Counted from the stretch's first letter, positions 1 to 7,055 are shown. The stretch is DNA of 8,461 bases from Pseudohongiella sp. (GCA_030652635.1 JAUSPW010000641.1:1-8461); one strand, 5' to 3'. Program-made: numbers and translations. The notes: generated by a model from the sequence alone, not told the origin.

Positions 1-1738
1 ACGCCCCGCGTTGGACTCTGCCCCTGAAAATCAAACCACTGCCGGCACCTTCGCCTTGCTGCACGGCTTGTTCCACCCAATTCAGTGCCGGTTGTGCGGA
101 TCTGGGCGCGGTTGCCGCCATGGGCAGGTACGGTGTCTTGCGACTGACGTCAGCTTTTAATGCGCCCAGTTTAAGTTCGAGATCGATAAACCGGTTCTCG
201 CCCAACTGAATGTGGGTTGCAAACTGGCCGTGCGCAGTGACAATATCCGACTCAGCGACCACGATGCCGCTGACCAGCTTTATGCTGGCATCAGGGCCGG
301 TCTGCATTCTGAAACCAACCCTGCCGTTGACATGTCCGTAGTCCCAGATCTGATCAAAAAGTCTTGGGATATGCATAGACACATCGGAGCTGTCGACTTC
401 CAAAAAGCCTTCACCCAGTCCTGTAGAGGCATCAAACCCGATTTCGGCATAACCACCTACGCCCCAAAAAGACGGAGCACCCCGATACGCACTGAGCGCG
501 CCGTCTTCGATATTGGTCGCCAGATTGGCCTTCGACAATCCCCCTTCGTTGTAGTCAGCTTGCATGGTGAGGTTGAGCAAACGACCACGCGGGTTGAACC
601 CTGTGACTTCGTTGTTCACTCGTTCATCGAGAGGCAAGTTCTGCACAATTCTGGAAACCATGCCCAGCTCAACAGCATCTGCATGCAATTGAAGTCGGGC
701 ACCTTGTTGATACGTGAAGGAAATATCTCCGGTCGGCCATTGCAGACCATCCAACTCAAAATACACATCATCCGCATAAACTTGCCAATGATCTGAATCC
801 AGCGTGTGTGACAGGTAAATCCCGGGTACTTTAAGAGTATTCAATTGTAAGGTCTGTTCGACCTGAGCGGATGCCAGCACCATGTCTCCCTGGGCACTGA
901 GCACCAGATTGGTCAGCTGCCCCTGCGAAATGTCTGCCCATACCTGCCCTTGCAGCTCAGCGGACTGCAGATCCAAACCGTCAAGGTTGCTTGCCTCACT
1001 GCTGATCATGCTGGAAAGTGGCGGCACAAAAATTCCATAGTCGGCCAGCGGCAGGTTCAGATAGAGCTGGCCTTGCAATTGTGCAAGACTGCTGCCACTC
1101 AAGGACGCTGCCAGGTTGAGCGTGTCCTCAGAATCCGCCACATGCGCGCGTGCGCTCAACAGGTGAGAACCGAGTTGACTCTGGAAATCCAGCTGCAACA
1201 GATCCAGCCTGCTGCTTACGCCGGCAAGATCCGTAAAATCGAGAGTGGTTTCGCTCAGAGAAAAACGCGACAACCGGGTAAGCAACTGGAAAACCAGCTC
1301 CCTATCGGGTGCTTGAGCGCCGCCTTCAAAGCCGGAGAGCTGCCAGGCGCCATTTGTGTGTTGCTGAAAACTTAATACCAGGGAGTCGATGGAGGTGTTG
1401 GCTATTACCAGCCGGCGTTGTTGCACACTCTCCTGAATGGCGGGCACCAGGGATACACGCTGCAATGACAAAGCAGCTGGCTCACCAAGACGAACATCCT
1501 CCAGAATAAAGCGTGGCGTAAACTGCAACCATTCACCACTGACGCTGCCAATGCTGACCGGCATCCCCATTTCAGCACTGAGTCGTTGCTCGATCCAGTT
1601 TTTGTATTGCGCCACCTGCGGCGTCATTTGGCGGCCGATACTGACATACAGCGCAAGGCACACCAGCGATATCATCAGCAGTGTGATCGATGCACGCAGC
1701 AGCAGTGCAAACAACGCCCGCAATTTCCGCAGAATCAT
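1..1738 (-). CDS. yhdP: YhdP-type AsmA-like envelope/lipid-transport protein, N-terminal part (3' end outside window)
   Basis: This frame is open from ATG at 1738 down to base 2 (579 codons, no stop), so the gene is cut by the window edge; E. coli YhdP is about 1266 residues, so a little under half is visible. The N-terminus has a short basic stretch and one membrane segment (about residues 16-35), placing the rest in the periplasm. Next come a family-typical SGEWLQFTPRF stretch (about 67-76) and a long series of beta-rich amphipathic repeats (DUF3971/AsmA-like). Near the cut are YLP and, some 30 residues on, a FRGRVQRG-like stretch also typical of YhdP. In E. coli, YhdP, TamB and YdbH are inner-membrane-anchored bridge-like proteins implicated in carrying phospholipids to the outer membrane. 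It starts 9 bases after the rng stop with only a weak AGG ribosome site (1744-1746), so translation is probably coupled to rng. The name rests on motifs and synteny; tldD often follows in this order. Confidence 0.88.
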   Translation of the reverse strand, partial: MILRKLRALFALLLRASITLLMISLVCLALYVSIGRQMTPQVAQYKNWIEQRLSAEMGMPVSIGSVSGEWLQFTPRFILEDVRLGEPAALSLQRVSLVPAIQESVQQRRLVIANTSIDSLVLSFQQHTNGAWQLSGFEGGAQAPDRELVFQLLTRLSRFSLSETTLDFTDLAGVSSRLDLLQLDFQSQLGSHLLSARAHVADSEDTLNLAASLSGSSLAQLQGQLYLNLPLADYGIFVPPLSSMISSEASNLDGLDLQSAELQGQVWADISQGQLTNLVLSAQGDMVLASAQVEQTLQLNTLKVPGIYLSHTLDSDHWQVYADDVYFELDGLQWPTGDISFTYQQGARLQLHADAVELGMVSRIVQNLPLDERVNNEVTGFNPRGRLLNLTMQADYNEGGLSKANLATNIEDGALSAYRGAPSFWGVGGYAEIGFDASTGLGEGFLEVDSSDVSMHIPRLFDQIWDYGHVNGRVGFRMQTGPDASIKLVSGIVVAESDIVTAHGQFATHIQLGENRFIDLELKLGALKADVSRKTPYLPMAATAPRSAQPALNWVEQAVQQGEGAGSGLIFRGRVQRGA

Positions 1739-1747
1739 AAGTGCCTG

Positions 1748-3226
1748 TTAAAACAGAACAACATCATATTGCTCTTGAGTATACATAGGTTCTACTTGAA
1801 ACCGGATAGTTTTGCCCGTCAGCACTTCCAGATCCGCCAGAGTGCTTGATTCCTCGTCCAACAGACGGTCTACAACCACCTGCGAGGCCAATACCATCAA
1901 CTCATCATTTTCATACACACGTGCAACGCGGACGATCTCCCGAAATATTTCATAACAAATTGTTTCTGGCGTTTTTAGACGGGCCCGCCCCTCACACACA
2001 GGGCAGGTACTGCACAAAATCTGCCCAAGACTTTCACGGGTGCGCTTGCGGGTCATTTCCACCAGGCCTAACTCGGAAATCGCGGTGACCATGGTACGGG
2101 CATGATCTTTTTCAAGCGCTTTAGTCAGGGTACGCAGCACTTGTCGCTGATGTTCCGGATCCTCCATATCAATAAAGTCCAGAATGATAATGCCGCCGAG
2201 ATTTCGAATGCGCAATTGACGGGCGATCGCAGTGGCCGCTTCCAGATTGGTTTTAAGGACCGTTTCGGCATGACTTTTTGTGCCGAGAAAGGCACCTGTA
2301 TTCACATCAATAGTGGTCATGGCTTCGGTCTGGTCAATGATCAGATCACCGCCTGACTTCAACTTCACCTGACGTCCCAGCGCTTTGTCGATCTCATCAT
2401 CAATGCCGTACAGGTCAAATATGGGGCGTTCACCGGCATACAGCTCGAGTCGGTCGCGAAAATCGGGGATAAAGTCCTGGATAAAACTGGAGATTTCTTC
2501 GAAGGCTTCTTGCGTATCCACCCGGATTTTTTCAATGCCTGGTGTGATCAGATCCCGCACTGCCCGCAGATACAGAGGCAGATCCCGGTATAACACCCGG
2601 ATTTCTTTGCTCTTGCCAATTCTGCGTTCCACGGCCGCCCATAACTTGCGTAAAAACCGGATATCTTCAAGTAACTCGGTCTCACTGGCGCCTTCTGCTG
2701 CCGTACGGATGATAAATCCGCCGCGGTCCTGCATGGATTCTGCGATCAGGCACTGTTCCAACAAGGTTTGCAAGCGATTGCGCTCCTCCTCATTTTCCAG
2801 ACGCTGCGAAATACCAATATGCAGATTGCGCGGCAAATACACCAGATGCCGCGAGGGCAGGGTTAAGTGGGTGGTCAGTCGGGCGCCTTTGGAGCCGATG
2901 GGATCTTTAGCGACCTGGACAACAATCAGCTGGCCTTCTCGTAATAAGGTTGTGATATCGATCGCTTCTGTTTCACGCACCTCAAGGCCGTCGGCACCAA
3001 TTGGCGCAATATCAGCGCTGTGCAAAAACGCCGCACGCTCAAGCCCGATATCAACAAAGGCGGCTTCCATGCCTGGCATGACGCGGACAACTTTGCCCAG
3101 ATAAATGTCGCCGACATAGCCGCTGCGACTGCGCCGTTCCAGATAGATCTCTTGCAACAGGCCGTTCTCGATGAGCGCCAGCCTGGTTTCGCGAGGTGTC
3201 ACATTGATCAGGATTTCTTCACTCAA
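1748..3226 (-). CDS. rng: Ribonuclease G (RNase E/G family endoribonuclease)
   Basis: The 492-residue product is almost the length of E. coli RNase G (489). RNase G is a cytoplasmic single-strand-specific endoribonuclease that matures the 16S rRNA 5' end and helps turn over some mRNAs. An S1-like RNA-binding region covers about residues 38-125 (start YVGDIYLGKVVRVMPGMEAAFVDIG). The DNase I-like catalytic region holds the two metal-binding aspartates, D307 in TTIDVNTG and D350 in IIILDFIDM. The zinc-link is C408-P-V-C411, with an extra C405 as in RNase G (CxxCPxC). There is no long C-terminal degradosome scaffold, which separates it from RNase E. The start is TTG at 3224-3226, inside the last codons of maf. 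It is supported by AGGAG at 3235-3239 with 8-base spacing and by the family N-terminus (SEEILINVTPRETR). The maf stop lies 3 bases into rng, giving an 8-base overlap and likely translational coupling. Confidence 0.96.
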   Translation of the reverse strand: MSEEILINVTPRETRLALIENGLLQEIYLERRSRSGYVGDIYLGKVVRVMPGMEAAFVDIGLERAAFLHSADIAPIGADGLEVRETEAIDITTLLREGQLIVVQVAKDPIGSKGARLTTHLTLPSRHLVYLPRNLHIGISQRLENEEERNRLQTLLEQCLIAESMQDRGGFIIRTAAEGASETELLEDIRFLRKLWAAVERRIGKSKEIRVLYRDLPLYLRAVRDLITPGIEKIRVDTQEAFEEISSFIQDFIPDFRDRLELYAGERPIFDLYGIDDEIDKALGRQVKLKSGGDLIIDQTEAMTTIDVNTGAFLGTKSHAETVLKTNLEAATAIARQLRIRNLGGIIILDFIDMEDPEHQRQVLRTLTKALEKDHARTMVTAISELGLVEMTRKRTRESLGQILCSTCPVCEGRARLKTPETICYEIFREIVRVARVYENDELMVLASQVVVDRLLDEESSTLADLEVLTGKTIRFQVEPMYTQEQYDVVLF

Positions 3227-3833
3227 TCAATCCACTCCTGTCCAATGCGGTTGTTATTCCAAATGACTGCAGTAGTCGGGCTGTTTCAAAAATGGGCAAC
3301 CCCACCACACCACTGTAACTACCCTGTAAAGACTCAATAAATAAAGCGCCCAGTCCTTGTACCGCATAGGCCCCAGCCTTTCCAGTGGGTTCACCACTGA
3401 GCCAGTAACTGCGGATCTCGGCAGATGACAAGGTTTTGAAGTCTACTTTGGTGCGAGACAGCTCAAGAGCTGACTTTTCACCCTGGCATATACAAACGGC
3501 TGACATGACCTCGTGCTGACGTCCAGACAACAGGCTCAACATGCGGTGGGCATCCTGCTCATCGCGCGGTTTCCCAAGCACCTGATCATCAATCACTACA
3601 ATCGTATCGGCACCCAACACCGGACGATCATTGACGCCAGCTTGGTTTTGCGCCACTGCCATGGCCTTGGCTCTGGCCAGTCGACAGACATAGTCCAAGG
3701 GCAATTCGCCCGGCAGCACACTCTCATCGATGTCATGAACAAACAGCTCAAAACTGACACCGATTTGTGTCAACAATTCACGTCTGCGAGGAGAGGCCGA
3801 AGCGAGGATCAGCGAAGCGGGTGTTACAGTCAT
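3219..3833 (-). CDS. maf: Maf/YhdE-type nucleoside triphosphate pyrophosphatase (dTTP/UTP)
   Basis: Maf proteins hydrolyse NTPs to NMP plus pyrophosphate. The YhdE subgroup acts on dTTP, UTP and modified pyrimidine nucleotides, and is thought to keep them out of nucleic acids; the older name is septum-formation inhibitor. From the chosen start the protein has 204 residues (YhdE 197). Visible motifs are the nucleotide-binding SASPRRRELL near the N-terminus, DIDES, LGADTIVV with the catalytic Asp, GKPRD, SGRQHEV, and KAGAYAVQGLG followed by GSYSGVVGLP. The KAGAY...QG form marks the YhdE rather than the YceF subgroup. I chose ATG at 3831-3833 because AGGTGA (3839-3844) lies 5 bases upstream; a TTG at 3848 would add five residues (MQVTF) and has no better site. 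The gene follows the mreD stop by 18 bases, and its stop lies inside rng. The biochemical subgroup is inferred from motifs, not shown. Confidence 0.95.
   Translation of the reverse strand: MTVTPASLILASASPRRRELLTQIGVSFELFVHDIDESVLPGELPLDYVCRLARAKAMAVAQNQAGVNDRPVLGADTIVVIDDQVLGKPRDEQDAHRMLSLLSGRQHEVMSAVCICQGEKSALELSRTKVDFKTLSSAEIRSYWLSGEPTGKAGAYAVQGLGALFIESLQGSYSGVVGLPIFETARLLQSFGITTALDRSGLIE
3235..3239 (-). promoter_or_regulatory. Ribosome binding site that sets the TTG start of rng
   Basis: AGGAG lies within the 3' end of maf, 8 bases before the TTG at 3226. No ATG or GTG in the rng frame lies near enough to use this site, so it decides for the weak TTG start. Confidence 0.75.
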
Positions 3834-3851
3834 GAAGGTCACCTGCAAGGA

Positions 3852-4340
3852 TCAATGCACATCAAAACCACGCCGCAATTGACGGAGCAACAGGAAAAGC
3901 CAGGGCCACACAAACGCACTGGATAACGCACCCAGCAGGAATAGCATGCTGCCCTGGGCAGTTTCGCCTGTCATCACTTTGATCCAATAAGTTCCGGTCA
4001 TTACCAAACCAACCAGCGCCAAAATAATTCCGCTTTGCTGCCAGGACGAAAACAGGCGCACTCGCTGGTGCAGACTCAAGGTAATGTAGGCCAATACTGC
4101 AAAGGTGAATGCGTGGATACCAAGCATGGAGCCTTCAAGAATATCGGTAAAAATGCCTGCCATCCATGCCGAGCCAATGCCCACGCGATAAGGCAGGGCC
4201 ATTACCCAATAGATAAGCACTAACATGACCCATTGTGGCCGATAATGCATGGCCCAGTCTGGAAAAGGCACAATCGCCAGCAGATAGGCCACCAGGAAAC
4301 TCAACAGGATGACCCAGATTCCGTTTGATTTTGGGGTCAT
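3852..4340 (-). CDS. mreD: Rod shape-determining protein MreD
   Basis: This is a 162-residue, very hydrophobic inner-membrane protein, the usual length for MreD (E. coli 162). It has about five to six membrane segments, roughly residues 7-25, 34-50, 54-69, 71-90, 102-121 and 130-153. The family hallmark runs from RPQWVMLVLIYW (34-45) through VGIGSAWMAGIFTDILEGSMLG (53-74), with a conserved acidic D66 in the third segment. MreD works with MreC and MreB in the elongasome that directs lateral peptidoglycan synthesis by RodA/PBP2. The ATG overlaps the mreC stop as ATGA (4337-4340), and GGGAG at 4348-4352 lies 7 bases upstream, so translation is very likely coupled to mreC. The C-terminus is basic (RQLRRG) and therefore probably cytoplasmic. 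Confidence 0.95.
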   Translation of the reverse strand: MTPKSNGIWVILLSFLVAYLLAIVPFPDWAMHYRPQWVMLVLIYWVMALPYRVGIGSAWMAGIFTDILEGSMLGIHAFTFAVLAYITLSLHQRVRLFSSWQQSGIILALVGLVMTGTYWIKVMTGETAQGSMLFLLGALSSAFVWPWLFLLLRQLRRGFDVH

Positions 4341-5296
4341 TCAATCACTCCCGGGGCTGTTGGTGGCGACGTTACAGGCTCAGACACCACTTCTTCTGTT
4401 ATCGCCGCAGCAGGCAACTCCGGAACCACAACAGTATCTACGTCAAACATCATCGGCGGGCCTACAATAGCTTCATCATCTGGCACAACCAGCATGACAT
4501 GACGGGTCCTGTCCATTTGCGCCAACGGCCGCGCTCTGATCAACGCAAATGGCTGGCCCGGATCATGAACAACACTGGTCACTTCAGCAACCGGATAGTC
4601 TTTAGGGAAGCGCTGCCCTAAACCAGAACTGACCAACAGATCGCCCACTACTATATCCGCCGTATCAGGTACAAATTCCAACTCTAATCCCGGCGCATCA
4701 CCTCGACTGCCGCGCGCAATGGTCCTTTCCCCATTGCGATTAACCTGAACAGGCGTGCCGTGTCGAGAATCCGTAATCAACAGAACCCAGCTGGTAAACG
4801 GCAACACTTCGACCACCTGCCCCATCAAACCATGGGCATCCAATAAAGCCTGTCCATCAACAACACCATCGTGCGCGCCGCGGTTAATCAGCACCCGTCG
4901 GGAACCTGGGTCATTGGAAACGTTGATAATTTCCGCAGTCATGACACGGCCCTGAACGGCCTGGGATGCTTCCTGTAATTCACGCAGACGACTGTTTTCG
5001 CTGGCAAGACCGGCCAGCAGCTGTAATTCACGTTGTGCAAACAGCAACTGCTGTCGAAGCTGCGTGTTCTCTTCTATCAGATCACGCTGCGACACAAAAA
5101 CATCATCGATCCAGAAAGAGATACGCGTAGGAATATCTGCCAGCCAATACACTGGAGTGGTGAGGTAGGCTACTGAGAATCGCACACGATCCAGATACTC
5201 ATAACGATTATCTGCATACATAAGCGACAGGGCCAGTGCCAGAAAGGCCACCAGCCGGTATTCGAGCGACACCCCTTTGATGAATAAGGTTTTAAT
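4337..5296 (-). CDS. mreC: Rod shape-determining protein MreC (probable ATT start)
   Basis: MreC is a bitopic inner-membrane protein whose periplasmic part binds PBP2 and links it to the MreB/MreD machinery. From the ATT start it has 319 residues. In order these are a short cytoplasmic N-terminus (MKTLFIKGVSLEYR), one membrane segment (about 14-28), a coiled coil (about 71-110, QRDLIEENTQLRQQL...), the double beta-barrel MreC domain (about 116-273, with NDPGSRRVLINRG, GLMGQVVEV and VGDLLVSSGLG), and an acidic/proline-rich tail. In this frame a TGA at 5306-5308 closes the upstream side. Between it and GTG 5272 there is no ATG, GTG or TTG. ATT at 5294-5296 gives the MKxLFxxGxSL start shared by gammaproteobacterial MreC (E. 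coli MKPIFSRGPSL) and has GAGG 7 bases before it. GTG at 5272 would give 311 residues but lacks a spaced ribosome site. The family call is certain; the ATT start is inferred. Confidence 0.95.
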   Translation of the reverse strand: MKTLFIKGVSLEYRLVAFLALALSLMYADNRYEYLDRVRFSVAYLTTPVYWLADIPTRISFWIDDVFVSQRDLIEENTQLRQQLLFAQRELQLLAGLASENSRLRELQEASQAVQGRVMTAEIINVSNDPGSRRVLINRGAHDGVVDGQALLDAHGLMGQVVEVLPFTSWVLLITDSRHGTPVQVNRNGERTIARGSRGDAPGLELEFVPDTADIVVGDLLVSSGLGQRFPKDYPVAEVTSVVHDPGQPFALIRARPLAQMDRTRHVMLVVPDDEAIVGPPMMFDVDTVVVPELPAAAITEEVVSEPVTSPPTAPGVIE

Positions 5297-5307
5297 ATCA
5301 GAACCTC
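5294..5307 (-). promoter_or_regulatory. Ribosome binding site GAGG plus non-standard ATT start of mreC
   Basis: On the minus strand GAGG (5304-5307) is followed by 7 bases and then ATT (5294-5296), normal Shine-Dalgarno geometry. The GTG at 5272 has only AAAGGGG directly against it, too close to serve. The site lies in the gap after the mreB stop. Confidence 0.65.
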
Positions 5308-5320
5308 AGGCTATCCGGAA

Positions 5321-6361
5321 TTACTCCAGGGTCAGCGCATCCATCTCGTTAGAATCCATCAACTCCATGGCCTTGCCGCCCCCACGGGCAACACAGGTTA
5401 ATGGATCATCCGCCACAATGACCGGCAGACCGGTCTCTACAGACAATAGCTTATCCAGATCTTTGAGTAATGCACCACCACCCGTCAACACCATACCACT
5501 TTCGGCAATGTCTGAAGCAAGTTCGGGGGGAGATTGTTCCAGCGCACTTTTAACAGCCTGCACAATGGCTGACAAAGGCTCCTGCAGCGCTTCCAATATT
5601 TCGTCGCTGTTCAGGGTAAAACTGCGCGGTACGCCTTCGGCCAAATTGCGACCGCGCACATCGATCTCGCGCAAAACACCTTCGGATGGGTAGGCGCAAC
5701 CAATTTCCTTCTTGATACGTTCTGCGGTGGCATCCCCGATCAGACTGCCATAGTTACGGCGAACGTGCGTAATGATCGCCTCATCAAAACGGTCACCGCC
5801 AATACGCACAGATTCCGCGTATACGATGCCGTTCAAGGAGATGATGGCAATTTCTGTTGTGCCACCACCAATATCTACCACCATGGAACCACTGGGTTTT
5901 TCAACCGGCAGTCCTGCGCCAATAGCAGCAGCCATCGGCTCTTCGATCAAACGTACTTCGCGTGCACCGGCACTGATCACCGATTCACGAATGGCACGTC
6001 GCTCAACCTGAGTTGATTTGCACGGCACACACACCAGTACTCGCGGACTGGGCGGGAAAAAACTGTTTTCGTGCACTTTGCTGATAAAGTGCTGCAACAT
6101 TTTTTCTGTGACCTGAAAGTCGGCGATTACACCGTCTTTCATGGGCCTGATAGCGGTGATGTTGCCCGGGGTACGACCTAACATGCGTTTGGCATCGGCC
6201 CCGACGGCAGTCACTGTTTTTTGTCCGTTATGGCTGCGGATTGCCACCACAGACGGCTCATTCAATACAATTCCAACACCCCTGACATAGATCAGGGTAT
6301 TGGCCGTGCCCAAATCGATGGCCAGATCGTTTGAGAACATTCCTCTGATTTTTTTGAACAT
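5321..6361 (-). CDS. mreB: Rod shape-determining protein MreB (bacterial actin)
   Basis: MreB is an actin-like ATPase that forms short membrane-attached filaments and orients the elongasome in rod-shaped cells. The product has 346 residues (E. coli 347). The N-terminal MFKKIRGMF is the amphipathic membrane-binding helix. The first phosphate loop is DLGTANTL (16-23), the second is DIGGGTTE (163-170), the catalytic-type E140 lies in RLIEEPMAAAIG, and the adenosine-site GMVLTGGGALL is at 289-299. CVPCKSTQVERRAI (111-124) resembles Pseudomonas/Cellvibrio MreB more than the enterobacterial CVPVGATQ form. The ATG at 6359-6361 is preceded by AGGA with 5-base spacing. It is the first gene of the minus-strand cluster, and mreC follows after about 24 bases. 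No key residue appears to be missing. Confidence 0.98.
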   Translation of the reverse strand: MFKKIRGMFSNDLAIDLGTANTLIYVRGVGIVLNEPSVVAIRSHNGQKTVTAVGADAKRMLGRTPGNITAIRPMKDGVIADFQVTEKMLQHFISKVHENSFFPPSPRVLVCVPCKSTQVERRAIRESVISAGAREVRLIEEPMAAAIGAGLPVEKPSGSMVVDIGGGTTEIAIISLNGIVYAESVRIGGDRFDEAIITHVRRNYGSLIGDATAERIKKEIGCAYPSEGVLREIDVRGRNLAEGVPRSFTLNSDEILEALQEPLSAIVQAVKSALEQSPPELASDIAESGMVLTGGGALLKDLDKLLSVETGLPVIVADDPLTCVARGGGKAMELMDSNEMDALTLE

Positions 6362-6388
6362 TGAATTCCTGCTACCTTATCAATCGTA

Positions 6389-6420
6389 AGCGATCCGACC
6401 GGCGGATCACCGCGTCCGCC
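6389..6420 (-). promoter_or_regulatory. Two overlapping, mutually exclusive hairpins in the mreB leader
   Basis: Read as mreB-sense RNA, GGCGGA (6415-6420) pairs with TCCGCC (6401-6406) across an 8-base loop. The bases 6403-6408 (GATCCG) can instead pair with CGGATC (6392-6397) across a 5-base loop, and this second stem extends to 9 pairs with two G-U pairs down to 6389. Both use 6403-6406, so only one can form at a time. The pairing is seen in the sequence; a regulatory role is inference. Neither stem covers the mreB ribosome site (about 6367-6370). Confidence 0.4.
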
Positions 6421-6584
6421 ATGAGATGCAGACAAATAATTCTTGTGACAGTTCCCCCCGGCAGATCGGCGGCTGGCAAATATTTTGCTGACGCCTGATA
6501 TGCCAGAGTTCGACTGGTCGTTCAGTGACTGACTGTATTTTCGCTGATGTGGCAGGGAACGATCGTAAACCTGGAAGGAAACTG

Positions 6585-6615
6585 TTGCCTCTAACCAGCC
6601 ATAATCCCGTATAAT
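6585..6615 (+). promoter_or_regulatory. Candidate sigma-70 promoter for gatCAB
   Basis: A perfect TATAAT -10 lies at 6610-6615. The best -35 is TTGCCT at 6585-6590 with a 19-base spacer, longer than the ideal 17. A start near 6622 would give a leader of about 129 bases before gatC. The -10 is strong; the pairing with the -35 is uncertain. Confidence 0.45.
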
Positions 6616-6643
6616 CATGGCTTTCGCAGCTATTGGATACGCA

Positions 6644-6668
6644 CTCTAACAACGCTTATCTGTTAGGG
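6644..6668 (+). promoter_or_regulatory. Leader hairpin 1 upstream of gatC
   Basis: CTAACA (6646-6651) and TGTTAG (6661-6666) are perfect inverted repeats around a 9-base loop. One U-G and one C-G pair extend the stem to 8 (6644-6651 with 6661-6668). No T-run follows, so it does not look like an intrinsic terminator. It could equally be a protein-binding palindrome in DNA. Confidence 0.45.
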
Positions 6669-6685
6669 CAAGCATCAAAAACAAT

Positions 6686-6722
6686 CCGGCACAGAGCCCA
6701 ATTTGATCTCTGTCAGGGCCGG
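6686..6722 (+). promoter_or_regulatory. Leader hairpin 2 upstream of gatC
   Basis: CCGGC (6686-6690) pairs with GCCGG (6718-6722), and the adjoining ACAGAG (6691-6696) pairs with CTCTGT (6708-6713). This gives an 11-pair stem with a 4-base bulge (6714-6717) and an 11-base loop. It ends 16 bases before the gatC ribosome site GGGAG (6739-6743). No T-run follows, so a terminator is unlikely. Its role is unknown. Confidence 0.45.
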
Positions 6723-6750
6723 CATTATTGCATACTCCGGGAGCCCTTGA

Positions 6751-7038
6751 ATGGCTTTAGATAAGAACGATGTGGAAAAAATTGCGCACCTCGCCAGGTT
6801 GCAGATTAATGACACTGACATTACAGAAGTTGCTCAGCGCATTTCGAACATTCTTGGAATGATCGACCAGATGCAGTCGGTGGATACCTCTGCTGTGAGC
6901 GCGATGGCACATCCATTTGATGCCGGGCAACGGCTGCGGGCTGATCAGGTTACCGAGCGCAATCAGCGTGACTACTATCAGACCATTGCCCCCGCAACCC
7001 AGGATGGCCTGTATCTGGTACCACGGGTAATTGAATAA
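6751..7038 (+). CDS. gatC: Asp-tRNA(Asn)/Glu-tRNA(Gln) amidotransferase subunit C
   Basis: GatC is the small belt-like subunit that wraps GatA and GatB in the cytoplasmic GatCAB complex and is needed for its stable assembly. The 95-residue product has the usual length. The N-terminal helix pair starts DKNDVEKIAHLARLQI (4-19), then come the ISNILGMIDQMQSVDTS region (31-47), the HPFDAGQRLRADQV segment (54-67) and the conserved C-terminal DGLYLVPRVIE (85-95). The ATG at 6751 is preceded by GGGAG (6739-6743) with 7-base spacing. gatA follows 54 bases later on the same strand. It is the first gene of the gat operon and diverges from mreB, as in Pseudomonas. Confidence 0.97.
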   Translation: MALDKNDVEKIAHLARLQINDTDITEVAQRISNILGMIDQMQSVDTSAVSAMAHPFDAGQRLRADQVTERNQRDYYQTIAPATQDGLYLVPRVIE

Positions 7039-7055
7039 GTTTTGAACATACCATC

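Larger units (their letters stand above)
6362..6750. other. Divergent mreB/gatC control region
   Basis: These 389 bases lie between two divergent start codons, so they must hold promoters for both directions. I see no convincing gene here: the frames that run through it (for example 6292-6618 and 6407-6652 on the minus strand) encode sequence with no recognisable family features. The plus side has a TATAAT and two hairpins before gatC. The minus side has overlapping hairpins before mreB. In 6421-6584 I see no clear -35/-10 pair for mreB and nothing else I can name. Confidence 0.7.

Noticed and set aside
212..1375. Plus-strand open frames of 194 and 141 codons
   Set aside because: They are antisense to the continuous yhdP frame, which has family motifs and runs unbroken from 1738 to the window edge. 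Their translations show no family features.
2385..3104. A 239-codon open frame on the plus strand, antisense to rng
   Set aside because: It lies wholly inside the strongly supported RNase G gene, has a Ser/Arg-rich composition typical of a reverse-strand shadow, no recognisable domain and no promoter or ribosome site that I can see.
6617..6649. A 10-codon leader peptide (MAFAAIGYAL) whose TAA falls in the first gatC leader hairpin, suggesting attenuation
   Set aside because: With the -10 at 6610-6615, transcription should start near 6622, after this ATG. There is no ribosome site, and no Gln, Asn, Glu or Asp codons that would make sense for tRNA-charge sensing.
6292..6652. Minus-strand frames of 108 and 81 codons upstream of and into mreB
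   Set aside because: They run through the mreB leader and partly over its 5' end in another frame, with no domain or ribosome site. The intergenic region is better explained as control DNA.
6644..6722. Intrinsic terminator before gatC
   Set aside because: Both stems lack a following T-run and lie in the leader of a divergent operon, where no upstream transcript on this strand needs ending.
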